From positions 125,745 to 189,744 of the forward strand of contig NZ_SLVX01000008.1 of assembly GCF_004341885.1 (NCBI RefSeq): a stretch of 64,000 bases of DNA, read 5' to 3'. Every line of letters starts with the position of its first letter. Within the stretch, counting starts at the first letter, position 1. The translations under genes and the position numbers were made by a program. The stretch is from Shinella granuli. GTDB lineage: Bacteria > Pseudomonadota > Alphaproteobacteria > Rhizobiales > Rhizobiaceae. Shown one piece after another: positions 17,758-26,870 of this stretch. The notes beneath the pieces were generated by a model. The model did not search any database, was not told the DNA's origin, and saw nothing but the letters and a program-made list of their open reading frames with translations.

Positions 17758-18720
17758 ATGTCAGCCAAGCAACGATTGAACGAACAACTGGAAAAAGCCG
17801 CCGAATACCGCGAGGCCGGCGATTTCGGCGCCGCCTGGCAGGTGCTGGAGGAGGTTTCCATCGATCCCGAGCGCGCCGCCCTCGGGCCGGAAACGGCGCT
17901 CGGCCTGCCGCGCCGCCTGCATTCGGCCTTCCTCAAGCTCGCGAAGGCCGAAGGCGATCCCCTCGAGCGCATCGGCTACCAGTACCATCTCGTGCCCGAC
18001 CCGGACCTGCTGGCCGCCCACGGACGCTTCTCCTCGGCCGAGCGGCGGGCGATCGCCGAGGCGAACCGCACCGCGATCCCGCCCGTCATCCACCAGGTCT
18101 GGATCGGGGAGGGGGCCGTGCCGCCCGCGGCCAAGGCCTGGGAACAGCACGCCAAGGCCCACGGCTACGGCTATTTCCTCTGGCGGGAAAAGGACCTGGA
18201 AGAGGCCGGCATCCACGGGAACAGGGCGTTCGCCGCCATGCTGGAGCGGGGAGACTATCCCGGCGCCGTCGATATCGCCCGCTACCTGCTCGTCGAGCAG
18301 GAGGGCGGCATCTACCTCGACTGCGACTGGTATCCCGCCCGCGCCGACGTCAGCTTCCACGACCTGCTGCCGATGACCGGGCTGACCGCCATGGCGGAGG
18401 ACATTCCGCGCAAGACCGGCCGCGGCAGCCTGCTGCTCGCCAATTCCTTCCTGGCCGCCCCCGCCCATCACCCGGTCCTCATCCGCCTCAATACGGTGCT
18501 GCCCGATGTCGTCGCGGCGATGCCCGGCGCGCCCGCCTGGTGGTCCACCGGCCCGCTGATCTTCACCGTCGTCGCCCGCGGCGCAGCGATCACGCTCGCC
18601 GATGCCGGGCTGGTCGCCGGCACCCTGCCGCGCGGCGCACCGCTTGCCGATGTCGAGGCAGCCTGCCGGGCGGCCGAGCGTGACGATGGCGGGCTGTTGT
18701 TGGCGTGGAAGTCGTGGTGA
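17758..18720 (+). CDS. GT32-like glycosyltransferase with N-terminal helical extension
   Basis: In this 320-residue protein, residues about 105-190 match the DXD sugar-transferase family: IPPVIHQVWIG, then DIARYLLVEQEGGIYLDCDW with the DxD motif (DCD) that binds the metal-nucleotide-sugar. The first 90 residues are helical and charged (KAAEYREAGDFGAAWQVLEE), resembling a TPR-like unit, and end with a GYQYHLVPD linker. The ATG at 17,758 is used; the codon before it is TTG. It is divergent from the Opp-type operon and upstream of rkpK, and probably decorates the same surface glycan. A GGTGGC/GCCACC hairpin at 18,736-18,751 follows the stop but has no T-run. Confidence 0.75.
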   Translation: MSAKQRLNEQLEKAAEYREAGDFGAAWQVLEEVSIDPERAALGPETALGLPRRLHSAFLKLAKAEGDPLERIGYQYHLVPDPDLLAAHGRFSSAERRAIAEANRTAIPPVIHQVWIGEGAVPPAAKAWEQHAKAHGYGYFLWREKDLEEAGIHGNRAFAAMLERGDYPGAVDIARYLLVEQEGGIYLDCDWYPARADVSFHDLLPMTGLTAMAEDIPRKTGRGSLLLANSFLAAPAHHPVLIRLNTVLPDVVAAMPGAPAWWSTGPLIFTVVARGAAITLADAGLVAGTLPRGAPLADVEAACRAAERDDGGLLLAWKSW

Positions 18721-18886
18721 GGCAGGCCGGAGGCGGGTGGCAAAGGCCACCGGCCCTTCCTAGATAACCGCCCGCATTCCACTTGAAGCCGGCCCTGTTC
18801 CGTGCTTTGCCCGGCACCATATTCCATCTGTGACGAACGACGGCTAGGACAGCCGCGACAAGGGTCCCATCCGGAGAAGAAACACC

Positions 18887-20230
18887 ATGAAGATCGCGAT
18901 GATCGGTTCGGGCTATGTGGGCCTGGTATCGGGCGCCTGTTTTGCCGATTTCGGCCATACCGTCGTGTGCATCGACAAGGCCGAGGCGAAGATCGAGGCG
19001 TTGAAGCGCGGCGAGATGCCGATCTTCGAGCCGGGCCTGGAGGCGCTGGTGGCGGAGAACGTCAAGGCGGGGCGGCTCTCCTTCACCACCGAGTTCGCCG
19101 GGCCTGTCAGCGAGGCCGACGTCGTCTTCATCGCGGTCGGCACGCCCTCGCGGCGCGGCGATGGCCATGCGGACCTTTCCTATGTCTACGCCGCCGCCCG
19201 CGAGATCGCCCAGTCGGTCAGGGGCTTCACCGTCGTCGTGACGAAATCGACCGTGCCCGTCGGCACCGGCGACGAGGTGGAGCGCATCCTGCGCGAGACC
19301 CGCCCGGAGGCGGACATCGCCGTCGTGTCGAACCCGGAATTCCTGCGCGAGGGCGCGGCGATCGGCGATTTCAAGCGGCCGGACCGCATCGTCGTCGGCA
19401 TCGAGGACGAGCGGGCGCGCGAGGTGATGACGGAGGTCTACCGGCCGCTCTATCTTAACCAGTCGCCGCTGCTCTTCACCACCCGCCGCACCTCCGAGCT
19501 GATCAAATACGCCGCCAACGCCTTCCTCGCCATGAAGATCACCTTCATCAACGAGATCGCGGACCTGTGCGAGAAGGTCGGCGCGGACGTGCAGCAGATC
19601 TCGCGCGGCATCGGCCTCGACGGGCGCATCGGCGCCAAGTTCCTGCATGCCGGCCCCGGCTATGGCGGCTCGTGCTTCCCGAAGGACACGCTGGCGCTGG
19701 TCAAGACCGCACAGGACAATGACAGCCCCGTGCGGCTGATCGAGACGACCATCGCCATCAACGACACGCGCAAGCGCGCCATGGCCCGCAAGGTCGTTTC
19801 GGCGCTCGGCGGCGAGGTGCGCGGCAAGAAGATCGCCGTGCTCGGCCTCACCTTCAAGCCGGAGACCGACGACATGCGCGACGCCCCGTCGATCTCCATC
19901 ATCCAAGCCCTGCAGGACGGCGGCGCGCACATTTCTGCCTACGACCCGGAGGGCATGGAGGCGTCGAAAGCCGTGCTCGACAACGTGACCTACGGCACCT
20001 CGCCCTATGATATCGCCGAGGGCGCCGAGGCGCTTGTCATCGTCACGGAATGGAACCAGTTCCGCGCGCTCGATTTCCAGCGGCTGAAGGCCGGCATGGC
20101 GAAACCCGTCCTGGTGGACCTGCGCAATGTCTACAAGCCGGAGGAGGTGGCCCGCCACGGCTTTGCCTATTTCAGCATCGGCCGCGGCACCTCTCCCATG
20201 GTCGCGCCGGTCTGCGAGGCGGCGGAATGA
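18887..20230 (+). CDS. rkpK: UDP-glucose 6-dehydrogenase
   Basis: The 447-residue enzyme converts UDP-glucose to UDP-glucuronate with two NAD+. The NAD motif GSGYVG is at residues 7-12, the conserved KSTVPVGT segment is at about 120-127, and the catalytic cysteine lies in GGSCFPKDT (Cys 263). A Shine-Dalgarno-like GGAGAAG precedes the ATG. The next gene, a UDP-glucuronate epimerase, overlaps by ATGA. This pairing is the rkpK-lpsL arrangement known from Sinorhizobium meliloti, where the products supply glucuronate and galacturonate for K-antigen and lipopolysaccharide. The symbol is used on that basis; ugd is the general name. Confidence 0.93.
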   Translation: MKIAMIGSGYVGLVSGACFADFGHTVVCIDKAEAKIEALKRGEMPIFEPGLEALVAENVKAGRLSFTTEFAGPVSEADVVFIAVGTPSRRGDGHADLSYVYAAAREIAQSVRGFTVVVTKSTVPVGTGDEVERILRETRPEADIAVVSNPEFLREGAAIGDFKRPDRIVVGIEDERAREVMTEVYRPLYLNQSPLLFTTRRTSELIKYAANAFLAMKITFINEIADLCEKVGADVQQISRGIGLDGRIGAKFLHAGPGYGGSCFPKDTLALVKTAQDNDSPVRLIETTIAINDTRKRAMARKVVSALGGEVRGKKIAVLGLTFKPETDDMRDAPSISIIQALQDGGAHISAYDPEGMEASKAVLDNVTYGTSPYDIAEGAEALVIVTEWNQFRALDFQRLKAGMAKPVLVDLRNVYKPEEVARHGFAYFSIGRGTSPMVAPVCEAAE

Positions 20231-21240
20231 CGCATTTCCTCGTCACGGGCACCGCGGGCTTCATCGGCTTCCACCTGGCGCGGCGCCTGCTGGAGGACGG
20301 CCATTCCGTCACCGGCTTCGACGGCATGACGCCCTATTACGACGTGCGGCTGAAGCAGGCGCGCCTTGCGCTGCTTGCGCCGTACGAAGGGTTTCGACAG
20401 GTCACCGGCATGCTGGAGGACCGGGCGGCGCTGGATGCGGCCGCGGCGCTGCAGGAACCGGAGGCGATCATCCACCTCGCCGCCCAGGCCGGCGTGCGCT
20501 ACAGCCTGGAAAACCCGAAGGCCTATGTGGATTCCAACCTGGTCGGCTCGTGGAACGTGCTGGAGCTGGCGCGGGCGCTGCAGCCGCGGCACCTGCTGCT
20601 CGCCTCCACCTCCTCGATCTACGGCGCAGCGGAAAAGATCCCCTTCGCCGAGGCCGACCGGGCCGACGAACCGATGACGCTCTATGCCGCCACGAAGAAA
20701 TCCATGGAGCTGATGGCGCATTCCTACGCCCATCTCTACCGGGTGCCGACGACGGCCTTCCGCTTCTTCACGGTCTACGGCCCCTGGGGCCGGCCCGACA
20801 TGGCGCCGATCAGGTTTTCCGACGCCATCCTCTCCGGTCGCCCGATCGACGTCTACGGCGAGGGGAAGATGAGCCGCGACTTCACCTATGTCGACGACAT
20901 CGTCGAGGCGATCGTGCGGCTCGTCGACGTCGTGCCGCGGGAAGAAAGCCGCGTCACGGCATCCGGCGTCGTCGACACGCTCTCGGCCGGCACGCCCTTC
21001 CGCACGGTCAATATCGGCGGCGGCCAGCCGGTCGGGCTGATGACCTTCATCGAGACGATCGAAAAGGCGCTCGGCCGCCCGGCCATGCGCAATTACCTGC
21101 CCATGCAGCCCGGCGACGTTCCCCGCACCTTCGCCTCCACCGACCTTCTTGCCCATCTCACCGGCTTTTCCCCCCGCGTGACGCTGGAGGAGGGCATCGC
21201 GGCCTTCGTGGCGTGGTATCTGGAGTGGCGCGCGCGCTAA
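20227..21240 (+). CDS. lpsL: UDP-glucuronate 4-epimerase
   Basis: The 337-residue extended short-chain dehydrogenase has NAD motif GTAGFIG at residues 8-14 and active-site STSSIYG with Tyr 153 and Lys 157 (YAATK). The neighbouring features [11 protein letters not shown] and [15 protein letters not shown] are typical of UDP-glucuronate epimerases (LpsL/Cap1J type). It interconverts UDP-glucuronate and UDP-galacturonate in the cytoplasm. Translation is coupled to rkpK by a 4-bp overlap, so the two enzymes form a direct path from UDP-glucose to UDP-galacturonate. Confidence 0.92.
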   Translation: MTHFLVTGTAGFIGFHLARRLLEDGHSVTGFDGMTPYYDVRLKQARLALLAPYEGFRQVTGMLEDRAALDAAAALQEPEAIIHLAAQAGVRYSLENPKAYVDSNLVGSWNVLELARALQPRHLLLASTSSIYGAAEKIPFAEADRADEPMTLYAATKKSMELMAHSYAHLYRVPTTAFRFFTVYGPWGRPDMAPIRFSDAILSGRPIDVYGEGKMSRDFTYVDDIVEAIVRLVDVVPREESRVTASGVVDTLSAGTPFRTVNIGGGQPVGLMTFIETIEKALGRPAMRNYLPMQPGDVPRTFASTDLLAHLTGFSPRVTLEEGIAAFVAWYLEWRAR

Positions 21241-21336
21241 CGCCGCGCTTCATTTCCGTGGGGCAGGAGCGGCCCGAGGCGGGATGGCGACAGCCGGGTT
21301 CGGCGATTTCGGATCACATAAGACGATTTATGGAAC

Positions 21337-21360
21337 TAGAGCGAATTCCAGAATGCTCTA
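21337..21360. repeat. Short inverted repeat TAGAGC...GCTCTA at a convergent junction
   Basis: TAGAGC at 21,337-21,342 and GCTCTA at 21,355-21,360 are perfect complements around an AT-rich 12-base centre containing GAATTCC. The right arm includes the stop codon of the leftward beta-mannosidase. Sequences of the type CTAGAGC-(A/T)ATTCC are frequent between genes in rhizobia. It may serve as a weak bidirectional terminator between lpsL and the mannosidase, but no T-run is present. Confidence 0.35.
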
Positions 21361-23811
21361 ATGGCAGGATTGCAGGTCGTAGAGGCGGAATTCCGGGCGG
21401 GTGCCGGCGGCGAGCGGTTTGGCCGGGGTGAAGGTGATGCGGCGCGTCTCGCCGGCGGCAAGGTCGAAGGCGTTGTCGGAATAGCGGCCGTCGCCATCGG
21501 TCTCGATCATCACGAAGAGCGCCAGCCCTGCGGCGGTGACGTCGAGATGGATGGCGCCGTCCGGTCCGTCCTCCTGCGTGAGCGTCAACCCGGCGGGCTC
21601 CAGCTCCAGCGCCTTGTAGGTGCCATGGACATGGTGCCCTTCACCCTGCATGCCGTTCGACGCCGTGAAGCGCCAGGCCAGCAGGCTGCCGGCCGGCAGA
21701 TCGGCCACGGCGACGGTCGTTGCGGTCACGGCAGCATCCGGCGTGCAGACCGCCCGGACATCCGCCAGCGGCCGGCGCTCCCCCTTCATGTCGAGGAGCG
21801 AGATCGAGAGATCGACGGTGACATCGGCGAGGGTGTCGTTCACCAGCGAGAAACGGATCGCCCCGCCGTCATTCTGCGGGATCGCGGCAATCGCGACCGG
21901 CTGGAAGAAGCGCCGGACGAGATAGTGCATCGCCTTCCAGCGGCCGCCATAATCGAGGCTCGACCAGGAGGCGACCGGCCAGGTGTCGTTGAGCTGCCAG
22001 TAGAGCGTGCCCATGCAATGCGGCTTCAGCGAACGCCAGTATTCCACCGCCGTCTTGATGGCGAGGCCCTGCTGGATCTGGCTGAGATAGACGAAATTCG
22101 GAAAATCCTTCGGGAAGCGGAAATAGCGGAACATGGTGCCGGCGATGCGTTCGTTGCCGCCGGCATTCTTCTGGTGCAGCTCCATCACGGGCGAGGCGAT
22201 GTTCATGTCCCTCGCCTCGGCATAGGTCCTGATGACGGGCAGCGACGTATAGGACTGGAAGCCGAATTCCGAGCAGAAGCGCGGCCGCACGGTGCGGTAG
22301 TTGTCGAACGGCTTGTTCTCGTGCCAGACGGACCAGTAATGCATGTCGCCGGAACCGTCGGCATGCCAGGCGTCGCCGAAATCGAGATAGCCGGAGGCCG
22401 GGCTCGACGGCCACCAGATGGCGTCGGGCGCGGCCCTGCGCATCGCCTGCTCGATCGTCCGGTTCAGCCGGTCGTAGGAAACGAGGTAGCGGTCGCGGTC
22501 CTTCCGCGGCTCGTCGAACCAGGTGAGCGCGCCGACCAGCTCGTTGTCGCCGCACCAGAGCGCGATCGACGGATGGGAAGAGAGGCGGCGCACCTGGTAG
22601 TCGACCTCCCGCGCGACATTGTCGAGGAAGTCCTCGGTCGAGGGATAGAGGTTGCAGGCGAACATGAAGTCCTGCCAGACCAGGAGGCCCATGCGGTCGC
22701 ACAGGTCGTAGAACCAGTCCTGTTCGTAGAAGCCTCCGCCCCAGACGCGGATCATGTTCATGTTGGCCGCCCTGGCGGAGTGCAGCAGGTCCTCGGTCCT
22801 GTCGCGACTCGACAGCGAAAACAGCGCGTCGGCCGGAATCCAGTTGGCGCCGCGGCAGAAGATCTCGCGCCCGTTGACCTTCAGCGCGAAGCGGCTGCCG
22901 GCCGCGTCGGGCGTGGTGACGAGGTCCACCGTGCGCAGGCCGATCTGCCGGACGACGACGTCGCCGGGCAGCTCGACCGTGAGCGTATAGAGCGCCTGTT
23001 CGCCGCTTCCCGCCGGCCACCACAACCGCGGCTCGGCGATCTCGAAGACATGGGTGACGGCCGTTTCGCCGGCGCCGACGCCGGCATCGAGGCGGATGCG
23101 CTCGCCATCGAGCGCGAAATGCAGGGCCACGATATCCGGGGTCTTCGCGAACACGGTCGCCGTCACCTGCAGATAGACCGACCCGTCGGGATTGTGCACC
23201 TGCCGCGTCGTGACATGCTCGATGCGGGCCCTGTCGAGCCTGCGCAGCAGGATCGTGCCGTAGAGGCCCAGCGGCGCGATCGCGATGTTCCAGTCCCAGC
23301 CGAAATGGCATTGCGGCTTGCGCAGCATGTTGCCGTTGGGAATGGGCGAATTGCCGGCATGGTAGGGGACGTAGAAGGGTTGCCGGGCCTGCCGGTCGGC
23401 ACCGGCCGCGATGTTCGAATGGAAGACGATGCGGATGACATTCTCGCCGGCCTTCAGTTGGGCGCCGACATCGGGCCTGTAGCGGCGGAAGCAGTTGTCG
23501 GCGAGCAGGACAGGCGCGCCGTTGACGAAGACGGCGGCCACCGTGTCGAGATAGTCGATGTCGAGATACCACTCGCCATCCGGCTCCGCCACCAGGAAGC
23601 GGCGCTCGACGACCCAGTCGCGCTGCGCCACCCACTGCACGGCCTCCTCGTTGCGGCCGAAATAGGGATCGGGAATGAGGCCGGCGTCCCGCAGTGCCGT
23701 GTGCACGTCGCCCGGCAGGGTGATCGGCGCCGTGATGTCGCCCTCGGCCGAGGCGAGCGTCCACGGGCCGGAAAGATCGATCGCGGGATTGGTTTTCGGC
23801 AAGGATGTCAT
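21358..23811 (-). CDS. Beta-mannosidase, glycoside hydrolase family 2
   Basis: The 817-residue protein has GH2 architecture: an N-terminal sugar-binding domain (DLSGPWTLAS...), an immunoglobulin-like domain, then the TIM barrel. The acid/base Glu 424 lies in CGDNEL and the nucleophile Glu 515 in CSEFGFQS; RVWGGGFYEQDWFYDLCDR and HFGWDW are features of the beta-mannosidase branch. It removes terminal beta-mannose from manno-oligosaccharides or N-glycan cores. No signal peptide is seen, so the substrate must be imported; the Opp-type transporter at 11,289-17,512 is one possible route, though this link is inference. It stands alone, convergent with lpsL. Confidence 0.92.
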   Translation of the reverse strand: MTSLPKTNPAIDLSGPWTLASAEGDITAPITLPGDVHTALRDAGLIPDPYFGRNEEAVQWVAQRDWVVERRFLVAEPDGEWYLDIDYLDTVAAVFVNGAPVLLADNCFRRYRPDVGAQLKAGENVIRIVFHSNIAAGADRQARQPFYVPYHAGNSPIPNGNMLRKPQCHFGWDWNIAIAPLGLYGTILLRRLDRARIEHVTTRQVHNPDGSVYLQVTATVFAKTPDIVALHFALDGERIRLDAGVGAGETAVTHVFEIAEPRLWWPAGSGEQALYTLTVELPGDVVVRQIGLRTVDLVTTPDAAGSRFALKVNGREIFCRGANWIPADALFSLSSRDRTEDLLHSARAANMNMIRVWGGGFYEQDWFYDLCDRMGLLVWQDFMFACNLYPSTEDFLDNVAREVDYQVRRLSSHPSIALWCGDNELVGALTWFDEPRKDRDRYLVSYDRLNRTIEQAMRRAAPDAIWWPSSPASGYLDFGDAWHADGSGDMHYWSVWHENKPFDNYRTVRPRFCSEFGFQSYTSLPVIRTYAEARDMNIASPVMELHQKNAGGNERIAGTMFRYFRFPKDFPNFVYLSQIQQGLAIKTAVEYWRSLKPHCMGTLYWQLNDTWPVASWSSLDYGGRWKAMHYLVRRFFQPVAIAAIPQNDGGAIRFSLVNDTLADVTVDLSISLLDMKGERRPLADVRAVCTPDAAVTATTVAVADLPAGSLLAWRFTASNGMQGEGHHVHGTYKALELEPAGLTLTQEDGPDGAIHLDVTAAGLALFVMIETDGDGRYSDNAFDLAAGETRRITFTPAKPLAAGTRPEFRLYDLQSCH

Positions 23812-24018
23812 GGCTCTATCCGGATCACAAATCGAGGGACGAAAGGCTCGCGGTGCGCGATGAGGCGCGATTTGCAGGAAGGGCAGCAGCCCGCGCCACC
23901 GCGCGAGCGATGCCCACCAGCAAGCACGCCCTTCCGCTGCGTGCTGCCGATGATGAATATCCCGGGCTGGCCGGGCGCGCCGGGATCAGACCCGACCCGC
24001 ACGCGCCCGGCCCCGCCG

Positions 24019-24915
24019 TCAGGCCTTGACCACGCTGGCGGTGTAGATCTCGTCGATCGTCCGTCCGAGGCTGGCGTTGAACGCGTCATCGTCCATCGCC
24101 ACGCGCAGATCCTCCGTCAGCGCGCGCGAGAAGCTGGCGATCATGCCGTGGTTGCGGCTGAGCTTCTCGCAGGCATCCGCCCGGCTGTAGCCGCCCGAAA
24201 GGGCGACGGCGCGGATGACCGCCTTGTGGTCGACGAGCGGCTTGTAGAAATCCGCGATCGTCGGGATGGTGAGCTTGAGCATCACCTTCTCGCCCACCGG
24301 CAGCGCATCGAGCTCCCGGGCGATCTCGTCGCGCAGGATCGCCTCGGCTTCCTCCTTGCTCGGGCTCTTGATCGAGACTTCCGGCTCGATGATCGGCACG
24401 AGGCCGTGGCCGAGGATTTGCCGGCCGACCGCGAACTGCTGCTTCACCACGGCGGCGATGCCGGCCCTGTCGGCATGGGCGATGACCGAGCGCATCTTGG
24501 TGCCGAAGATGCCCTTCTTCACCGCGCGGGCAAGCAGGGCGTCGAGATCGGGCATCGGCTTCATCACCTGCGCGCCGTTCTCCTCGGCGGCAAGGCCCTT
24601 GTCGACCTTGAGGAAGGGCACGACGCCGCGCTCCTCCCACAGATAGGACGGCACCGGCCTGCCGCCGGCCTCGCCGTCCATGGTCTTCTCGAACAGGATG
24701 GCGCCGATCACCTTTTCGCCGGTGAAGGCGGGGGCCGTCATGATGCGCACGCGCATCTCGTGCATCAGGCGGAACATCGCCTCCTCGCCGTCATAGTCGG
24801 TCTCGGCGATGCCGTAGAGCCGGAGGGCGCCGGGCGTCGATCCTCCGCTCTGGTCGAGGGCGGCGATGAAGCCCTCCTTGCCGGTCATCTGCGCCATCAT
24901 CCTTGCATCGGCCAT
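24019..24915 (-). CDS. Fructose-bisphosphate aldolase, class I
   Basis: The 298-residue enzyme cleaves fructose-1,6-bisphosphate to triose phosphates through a Schiff base. The N-terminus MTGKEGFIAALDQSGGSTP is characteristic, and the candidate Schiff-base lysine is Lys 214 in VMLKLTIPT, with LSGGYSR later forming the phosphate-binding loop. The ATG at 24,915 follows an AGGGAGGAAACC ribosome-binding site, which decides the start over the longer open frame. It is metal-independent, unlike class II enzymes. It lies 70 bp after the next-upstream regulator gene on the same strand. Confidence 0.93.
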   Translation of the reverse strand: MADARMMAQMTGKEGFIAALDQSGGSTPGALRLYGIAETDYDGEEAMFRLMHEMRVRIMTAPAFTGEKVIGAILFEKTMDGEAGGRPVPSYLWEERGVVPFLKVDKGLAAEENGAQVMKPMPDLDALLARAVKKGIFGTKMRSVIAHADRAGIAAVVKQQFAVGRQILGHGLVPIIEPEVSIKSPSKEEAEAILRDEIARELDALPVGEKVMLKLTIPTIADFYKPLVDHKAVIRAVALSGGYSRADACEKLSRNHGMIASFSRALTEDLRVAMDDDAFNASLGRTIDEIYTASVVKA

Positions 24916-24985
24916 GGTTTCCTCCCTGTTGCGGGCCGGGGCGCGGCGCGCCCTGCCCTGATCTCGTCTTCCCCGCCGCCCGGCC

Positions 24986-26500
24986 TCATGCCGGAAGGCC
25001 GGCCTTGCGGTAGCCCTCGACGAAATGCGCCCGCGTCGCGGCATCGCGGAACGGCTCCGTCTCGGCCCATTGGCTGGTCGAAAAATGCGGGTTCGCGACC
25101 AGGAACAGTTCCACCTCCGCCCGCGCCTCGTCGAGCCGGCCGAGCTGGGCAAGGCTTGCCGCCAGGAAGCGGCGCGAGCCCGTGCGGTAGGTCTCGTCCC
25201 GGGTCAGCGTCTCGACGGCGGCCTCATAGGCGCCGGCGGCATATTGCGCCTGGCCGAGCGTCAGATAGTACCAGCTCGCCGGATAGGGATTGAGCCGGAA
25301 CGCCTTGCGGATCTGCTCCAGCCCCTCCTCGATGCGCCCGGCAAGGACGAGGATGTCGGAGAGGGTGGCGAAGGTGTCGGCCTCGTTCGGATCGAGCGCG
25401 ATGGCTCTCGCGAATTCCGCATCCGCCTCCTCGAAGCGGCGCTCGTAGGCGAGCAGGTTCGCCAGCACCCAGCGGCAGCCCGCATCGTTGGGATCGAGCG
25501 CAACGGCCTTTTCCGCAAGGGCAAGGGCAAGACGGCGGGCCGGCTCCTCCGGCTCGCCCCAGTGCACCCAGCCCATCCAGTGGTTCATGGCGAGCCAGCG
25601 ATAGGCCTCGGCATAGTGCGGGTCGAGCGCGACGGCACGTGTCAGCATCAGGTGCGCCTCGCGCGCCGTCTGCGGCGAATCGTCGATCAGCTTGCGCGCC
25701 CGCACGCACAGGTCGTAGGCTTCGAGGCTGTTCGGCCGGTTGCGCGGCGGCGGGGCGCGCAGGCGCCCGAGCAGCGCCTCGACGATCTTGCCGGCGACCT
25801 CGTCCTGCACGGCGAAGATGTCGTCCAGGCTGCGGTCGAAACGTTCGGCCCACAGGTGGTCCCCGTTCTGTGCATCGACCAATTGCGCGTTGATGCGCAC
25901 GCGCCCGCCGGCATGTCGCGCGCTGCCCTGGAGCAGGTAGCGCACGCCGAGATCCTCGGCGATGGCGCGCACATCCGCCGCCCTGCCCTTGTAGGCGAAG
26001 ACCGAGTTGCGGGCGATGACGAAGAGGCCGGGCATGCGGGAAAGGTCCGTGATGAGATCTTCCGTCAGACCGTCGGAAAAGCTCTCCTGCTGCGGATCGC
26101 TGCTGACATTGACGAAGGGCAGCACGGCGATCGACGGCCTGTCGGGCAGCGGACGGGGCATGCGATCCACCCGATGCGGCGCGATGGCCCCGGTGAAGCG
26201 ATAACCGACGCGCGGCACCGTCGAGATCCATTCGCCGCCGCCTTCGGCCGGGCCGAGCAGCTTGCGCAACTGGGCGATCTGGACGGTGAGGTTGCCCTCC
26301 TCGACGGCCGTACCCGGCCAGGCCGCATCCATCAGCTCGGCCTTGCCGAGGATTTCGCCAGGCCGCCCGACGAGCGCGGCAAGCAGCTTCAGCCCGCGAT
26401 GGCCGACCGCAACGGGGTCGTCGTTCCGAAGGAGCGTTCCCGCACCGGAATCAAGCACGAACGGACCAAAGGCAAAGCGCGCTCCCTGCATAGGGCGCAT
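24986..26500 (-). CDS. Winged-helix transcriptional regulator with TolB-like and TPR regions (CadC-type layout)
   Basis: In this 504-residue protein the first 95 residues form an OmpR/PhoB-type winged helix (FGPFVLDSGAGTLLRND, then LTVQIAQLRKLLG and STVPRVGYRF). Next comes a region common in such hybrid regulators: SIAVLPFVNVSSDPQQESFS, GVRYLLQGSARHAGGRVRIN and WAERFDRSLDDIFAVQDEV, a fold often linked with adenylate-cyclase-like proteins. The remaining 240 residues are TPR helices (about six repeats). No transmembrane helix is evident, so it is a soluble regulator. An in-frame ATG at 26,491 is an alternative start. Tandem 11-bp repeats upstream (26,509-26,550) may be its binding site. The target genes are unknown. 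Confidence 0.88.
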   Translation of the reverse strand: MRPMQGARFAFGPFVLDSGAGTLLRNDDPVAVGHRGLKLLAALVGRPGEILGKAELMDAAWPGTAVEEGNLTVQIAQLRKLLGPAEGGGEWISTVPRVGYRFTGAIAPHRVDRMPRPLPDRPSIAVLPFVNVSSDPQQESFSDGLTEDLITDLSRMPGLFVIARNSVFAYKGRAADVRAIAEDLGVRYLLQGSARHAGGRVRINAQLVDAQNGDHLWAERFDRSLDDIFAVQDEVAGKIVEALLGRLRAPPPRNRPNSLEAYDLCVRARKLIDDSPQTAREAHLMLTRAVALDPHYAEAYRWLAMNHWMGWVHWGEPEEPARRLALALAEKAVALDPNDAGCRWVLANLLAYERRFEEADAEFARAIALDPNEADTFATLSDILVLAGRIEEGLEQIRKAFRLNPYPASWYYLTLGQAQYAAGAYEAAVETLTRDETYRTGSRRFLAASLAQLGRLDEARAEVELFLVANPHFSTSQWAETEPFRDAATRAHFVEGYRKAGLPA

Positions 26501-26508
26501 CTATAACC

Positions 26509-26550
26509 GGTTTTGGAAGTTTTTGAGAACTTTTTGGGAAGGTTTAAGGA
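26509..26550. promoter_or_regulatory. Tandem 10/11-bp direct repeats between divergent genes
   Basis: The stretch reads as four imperfect units: GGTTTTGGAA (26,509), GTTTTTGAGAA (26,519), CTTTTTGGGAA (26,530) and GGTTTAAGGA (26,541). A period of one helical turn is what OmpR/PhoB-type winged-helix proteins typically bind. It lies just upstream of the winged-helix regulator (starts 26,500) and about 90 bp before the DUF1127 gene, so autoregulation is likely (inference). Confidence 0.5.
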
Positions 26551-26640
26551 CGGTTCCCGTCCGCCTCCCGCACAATCCAGCCTTCAAGACGGGCCAGCCG
26601 CCGGAACCCGGCCGGCCCGGCAAACCCGATGGAGGTTGCC

Positions 26641-26847
26641 ATGACCACGATATCCTCGCACGCAAGGCCGATCGCCCTGCCCGTCCCCGCGACCCTTGGC
26701 GCCCTTCTGGCCGCCTGGGACGCCCGCCTGCGCTTTCGCTGGGACCTCGCGCGCAAGGCGGCGGAAACCCCGCACCTGATCGACGATATCGGTCTCACGC
26801 GCGACGAGGTCGCCGCGGAGATCGCCAAGCCGTTCTGGCAGGTATAA
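26641..26847 (+). CDS. DUF1127 small protein (YjiS-like)
   Basis: The 68-residue protein's C-terminal half matches DUF1127: an arginine-rich helix (RLRFRWDLARKAAETP) followed by LIDDIGLTRDEVAAEIAKPFW, the family's IGLTR...PFW signature. The ATG at 26,641 is preceded by GGAGGTTGCC, a good ribosome-binding site; an ATG at 26,629 overlaps that site and was rejected. DUF1127 proteins in rhizobia are short, and some bind RNA or affect phosphate and carbon metabolism; which applies here is not known. It is followed 23 bp later by an MFS transporter. Confidence 0.82.
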   Translation: MTTISSHARPIALPVPATLGALLAAWDARLRFRWDLARKAAETPHLIDDIGLTRDEVAAEIAKPFWQV

Positions 26848-26870
26848 GACGGGATCATGTCGAGGTTTGC

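Noticed and set aside
21361-25293. A 1,310-codon rightward open frame across the beta-mannosidase and aldolase genes
   Set aside because: It is antisense to two well-supported genes with intact catalytic residues; the translation is low complexity with no recognisable motif.
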